Assembly (NCBI RefSeq): GCF_002272865.1
Contig: NZ_MLAP01000001.1
Location: forward strand, 1 to 64,000
Reading direction: 5' to 3'
Length of the DNA stretch: 64,000 nucleotides
Source: Helicobacter sp. 12S02634-8
GTDB taxonomy: Bacteria; Campylobacterota; Campylobacteria; Campylobacterales; Helicobacteraceae
Below are positions 62,657 through 64,000 of the stretch, one piece after another. A program made the position numbers and the translations under genes. The notes beneath the pieces are model-generated. The model was not told the DNA's origin, searched no databases, and saw only the letters and a program-made list of their open reading frames with translations. The first letter of the stretch is position 1. The number at the start of each line of letters is the position of its first letter.

Positions 62657-63421
62657 ATGGATTTGAGTATCGCTAGATTTTTGTTTGCCATTTGTATGGC
62701 TACAATGTTATTTGGCACGCAACTAGAAGATACCCTCAGAGGGGGGCAGACACATCACTCTTATTTGCCTCCATCTAGTTTGAAGCCCTCAAACCACCGC
62801 ACAAATAATCCCTATTATTACCTACCCAACAGCAAGGGGCGATACCTTGGCACGAGCATAGGGATTTTGGGCGTGGGGCTTTTGGTCGGAGTTACAGGGC
62901 TATATTTAATGCCAGAGAGCGTGACCCATTGGGACAGGGAGCGATTTGGCTTTAGGAGTTGGTTGCAAGATATTCAGATTGGGCCAGCTGTTGATGATGA
63001 TAATTTTTGGCTCAATGGTGTTGCCCACCCATATTTTGGCGCAGTGTATTATATGCAACCTCGTATGGCAGGCTATAGTTGGGCAGAATCTGTGCTTTTT
63101 TCTTTTGTGACTTCGGCGTTTTTTTGGGAATATGGCATTGAAGCTTTTGTCGAGATACCCAGTTGGCAGGATCTGATATTCACACCTGCGATGGGGTCGA
63201 TATTTGGCGAAGTTTTTTATCAATTGACTCGATATATCCAAGGCAATGAGGGGAGACTCTTTGGCTCTAGGGTCTTAGGGCTTGGTATGATTGCTTTGAT
63301 GGATCCTATAGGCTTTCTTGTGCGGGATTTGGGCGTGGGCAAACTCTTTGGTGTGAAAAACCAAAACGCACTGCAAGTATTTGCTTCACCTTTGGGCGTG
63401 GGCTTTAGCTATAGATTTTAA
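62657..63421 (+). CDS. DUF3943-like exported or membrane protein
   Basis: A 254-residue protein with an N-terminal hydrophobic segment (possible signal), a second hydrophobic helix (about residues 68-85), then DDDNFWLNGVAHPYFGAVYYMQ, SFVTSAFFWEYGIEAFVEIPSWQDLIFTP and GSIFGEVFYQLTRYI, all typical of DUF3943. Ends in F-Y-R-F, like an outer-membrane protein. AGGAG lies only one base before ATG 62657, so TTG 62663, seven bases from that box, may be the true start. Function unknown. Confidence 0.72.
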   Translation: MDLSIARFLFAICMATMLFGTQLEDTLRGGQTHHSYLPPSSLKPSNHRTNNPYYYLPNSKGRYLGTSIGILGVGLLVGVTGLYLMPESVTHWDRERFGFRSWLQDIQIGPAVDDDNFWLNGVAHPYFGAVYYMQPRMAGYSWAESVLFSFVTSAFFWEYGIEAFVEIPSWQDLIFTPAMGSIFGEVFYQLTRYIQGNEGRLFGSRVLGLGMIALMDPIGFLVRDLGVGKLFGVKNQNALQVFASPLGVGFSYRF

Positions 63422-63436
63422 AATTTATAGCACTTT

Positions 63437-63446
63437 GGGGGGGGGG
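63437..63446. repeat. G10 homopolymer between the DUF3943 gene and pyrB
   Basis: Ten Gs, 16 bp after the DUF3943 stop codon, in the short gap between convergent gene ends. No coding role seen. Confidence 0.7.
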
Positions 63447-63520
63447 TATTGCTCTGTGTTGCACCACTTATCACTATTTATATAAGGAGCGTGAGAGCAA
63501 GGGAGAGGGGTTTTGGGCGA

Positions 63521-64000
63521 TTATAATAAAAAATGCTCCATCACAGCCATACGGACAGCCACGCCATTAGTGACTTGCTCAAGCACCTTGCACCGAGGGT
63601 CTTTGAGGACTTCATCTTCAATATCTACATTTCTATGCACAGGGCCAGGGTGTAGGATAATGATATTTTTGTCTTTGATCATATCTTTTGTGATACAAAA
63701 ATGATGAGCATAGTCTTTGAGTGAGCCGTATGTCTGGGTATCGTGCCTTTCTGTTTGGGTGCGTAAGCTCATCAACACATCAACTTCTCCTAGCACAGAT
63801 TTCAGGTCAGCTGTTGTTTGTAAATGCGTTGAGGGCAAGAAATGCGGGGGAGCGACCAAAATAATCTCCATACCATAGCGCCCCAAAAGCTCGATATTGC
63901 TATTGGCCACTCGAGAATTTTTGATATCCCCGATGATTGCGATTTTTTTACCCACTAAAGAGGTCTTGAAATGATTTTTGATTGTCAAGAGATCTAGCAG
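63521..64000 (-). CDS. pyrB: Aspartate carbamoyltransferase catalytic subunit, 3' end
   Basis: The frame is open to base 64000 and continues outside the window; only the C-terminal 159 residues are present. It begins [11 protein letters not shown] (the PTQALLDLLTI region of ATCase) and has [34 protein letters not shown] and the [15 protein letters not shown] motif of the aspartate-binding domain. It catalyses the first committed step of pyrimidine synthesis. It is convergent with the DUF3943 gene. Confidence 0.93.
   Translation of the reverse strand: MLDLLTIKNHFKTSLVGKKIAIIGDIKNSRVANSNIELLGRYGMEIILVAPPHFLPSTHLQTTADLKSVLGEVDVLMSLRTQTERHDTQTYGSLKDYAHHFCITKDMIKDKNIIILHPGPVHRNVDIEDEVLKDPRCKVLEQVTNGVAVRMAVMEHFLL

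Overview
The window looks like a chromosomal segment of a Helicobacter species (Campylobacterota). Evidence: (i) several gene blocks have the order I remember from H. pylori: lspA-glmM-rpsT-prfA, prfB-cheZ-U32 peptidase, uppS-D-lactate dehydrogenase-rhodanese, folD-lepB-M50 protease-rpiB-coiled coil-apt-dedA-pepA-ychF, cheV-nspC, mutS2-membrane protein-murC-aminotransferase; (ii) a remote CheZ of the epsilon type, a CheV, a Hof-like outer membrane protein and a CjaA-like cysteine-binding lipoprotein; (iii) many long G/C homopolymers of the kind these bacteria use for phase variation. The blocks come from distant parts of the H. pylori map, so this is not H. pylori. Large metabolic additions (tricarballylate use, gluconate dehydrogenase, pyruvate oxidase) would fit an enterohepatic or other non-pylori species, but I cannot name it.

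Layout. 1-10 kb: tRNA-Ala, lspA/glmM, rpsT/prfA, a four-gene cysteine-type ABC importer, gdhA, msrP. 9.5-16.9 kb: prfB, the operon cheZ-trhP-purE, purU, sppA, and a two-gene ABC exporter behind a G10 tract. 17-24 kb: uppS and a 956-residue D-lactate dehydrogenase, rhodanese, NDH-2 with a possible Fur box, a porin-like protein, cytochrome c. 24.2-32.1 kb: one long co-directional run from folD to a radical SAM protein. 32-42 kb: cheV, nspC, trmL, a soluble PAS-PAS chemoreceptor, mutS2, murC, dapC-like, then four tRNA genes (Gly, Leu, Cys, Ser). 42.5-54.4 kb: accessory metabolism: two DUF1090 proteins, NhaC antiporter, tcuC/tcuA/tcuB, SRP RNA, gluconate dehydrogenase-like pair, PoxB. 54.6-60.3 kb: a tight six-gene glycan operon. 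60.4-64 kb: asd, small hypothetical genes and the 3' end of pyrB.

The most interesting region is 54.6-60.3 kb. It holds a UbiA-type polyprenyl-phosphate phosphoribosyltransferase homologue, two different polytopic GT-C glycosyltransferases, an SMR-type lipid-sugar flippase, an extended SDR and a HAD phosphatase. The first three genes each carry a long homopolymer inside the reading frame (C12, G13, C11). In this sequence the prenyltransferase is out of frame and both glycosyltransferases are in frame. I infer a phase-variable lipid-linked pentose pathway, related in logic to the first steps of the mycobacterial decaprenyl-phosphoryl-ribose/arabinose route, that decorates a surface glycan. The switch at the first gene would shut off the donor.

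No insertion sequence, prophage, CRISPR array or replication origin was recognised. Locus comparisons with H. pylori and Campylobacter are from memory and were not searched.
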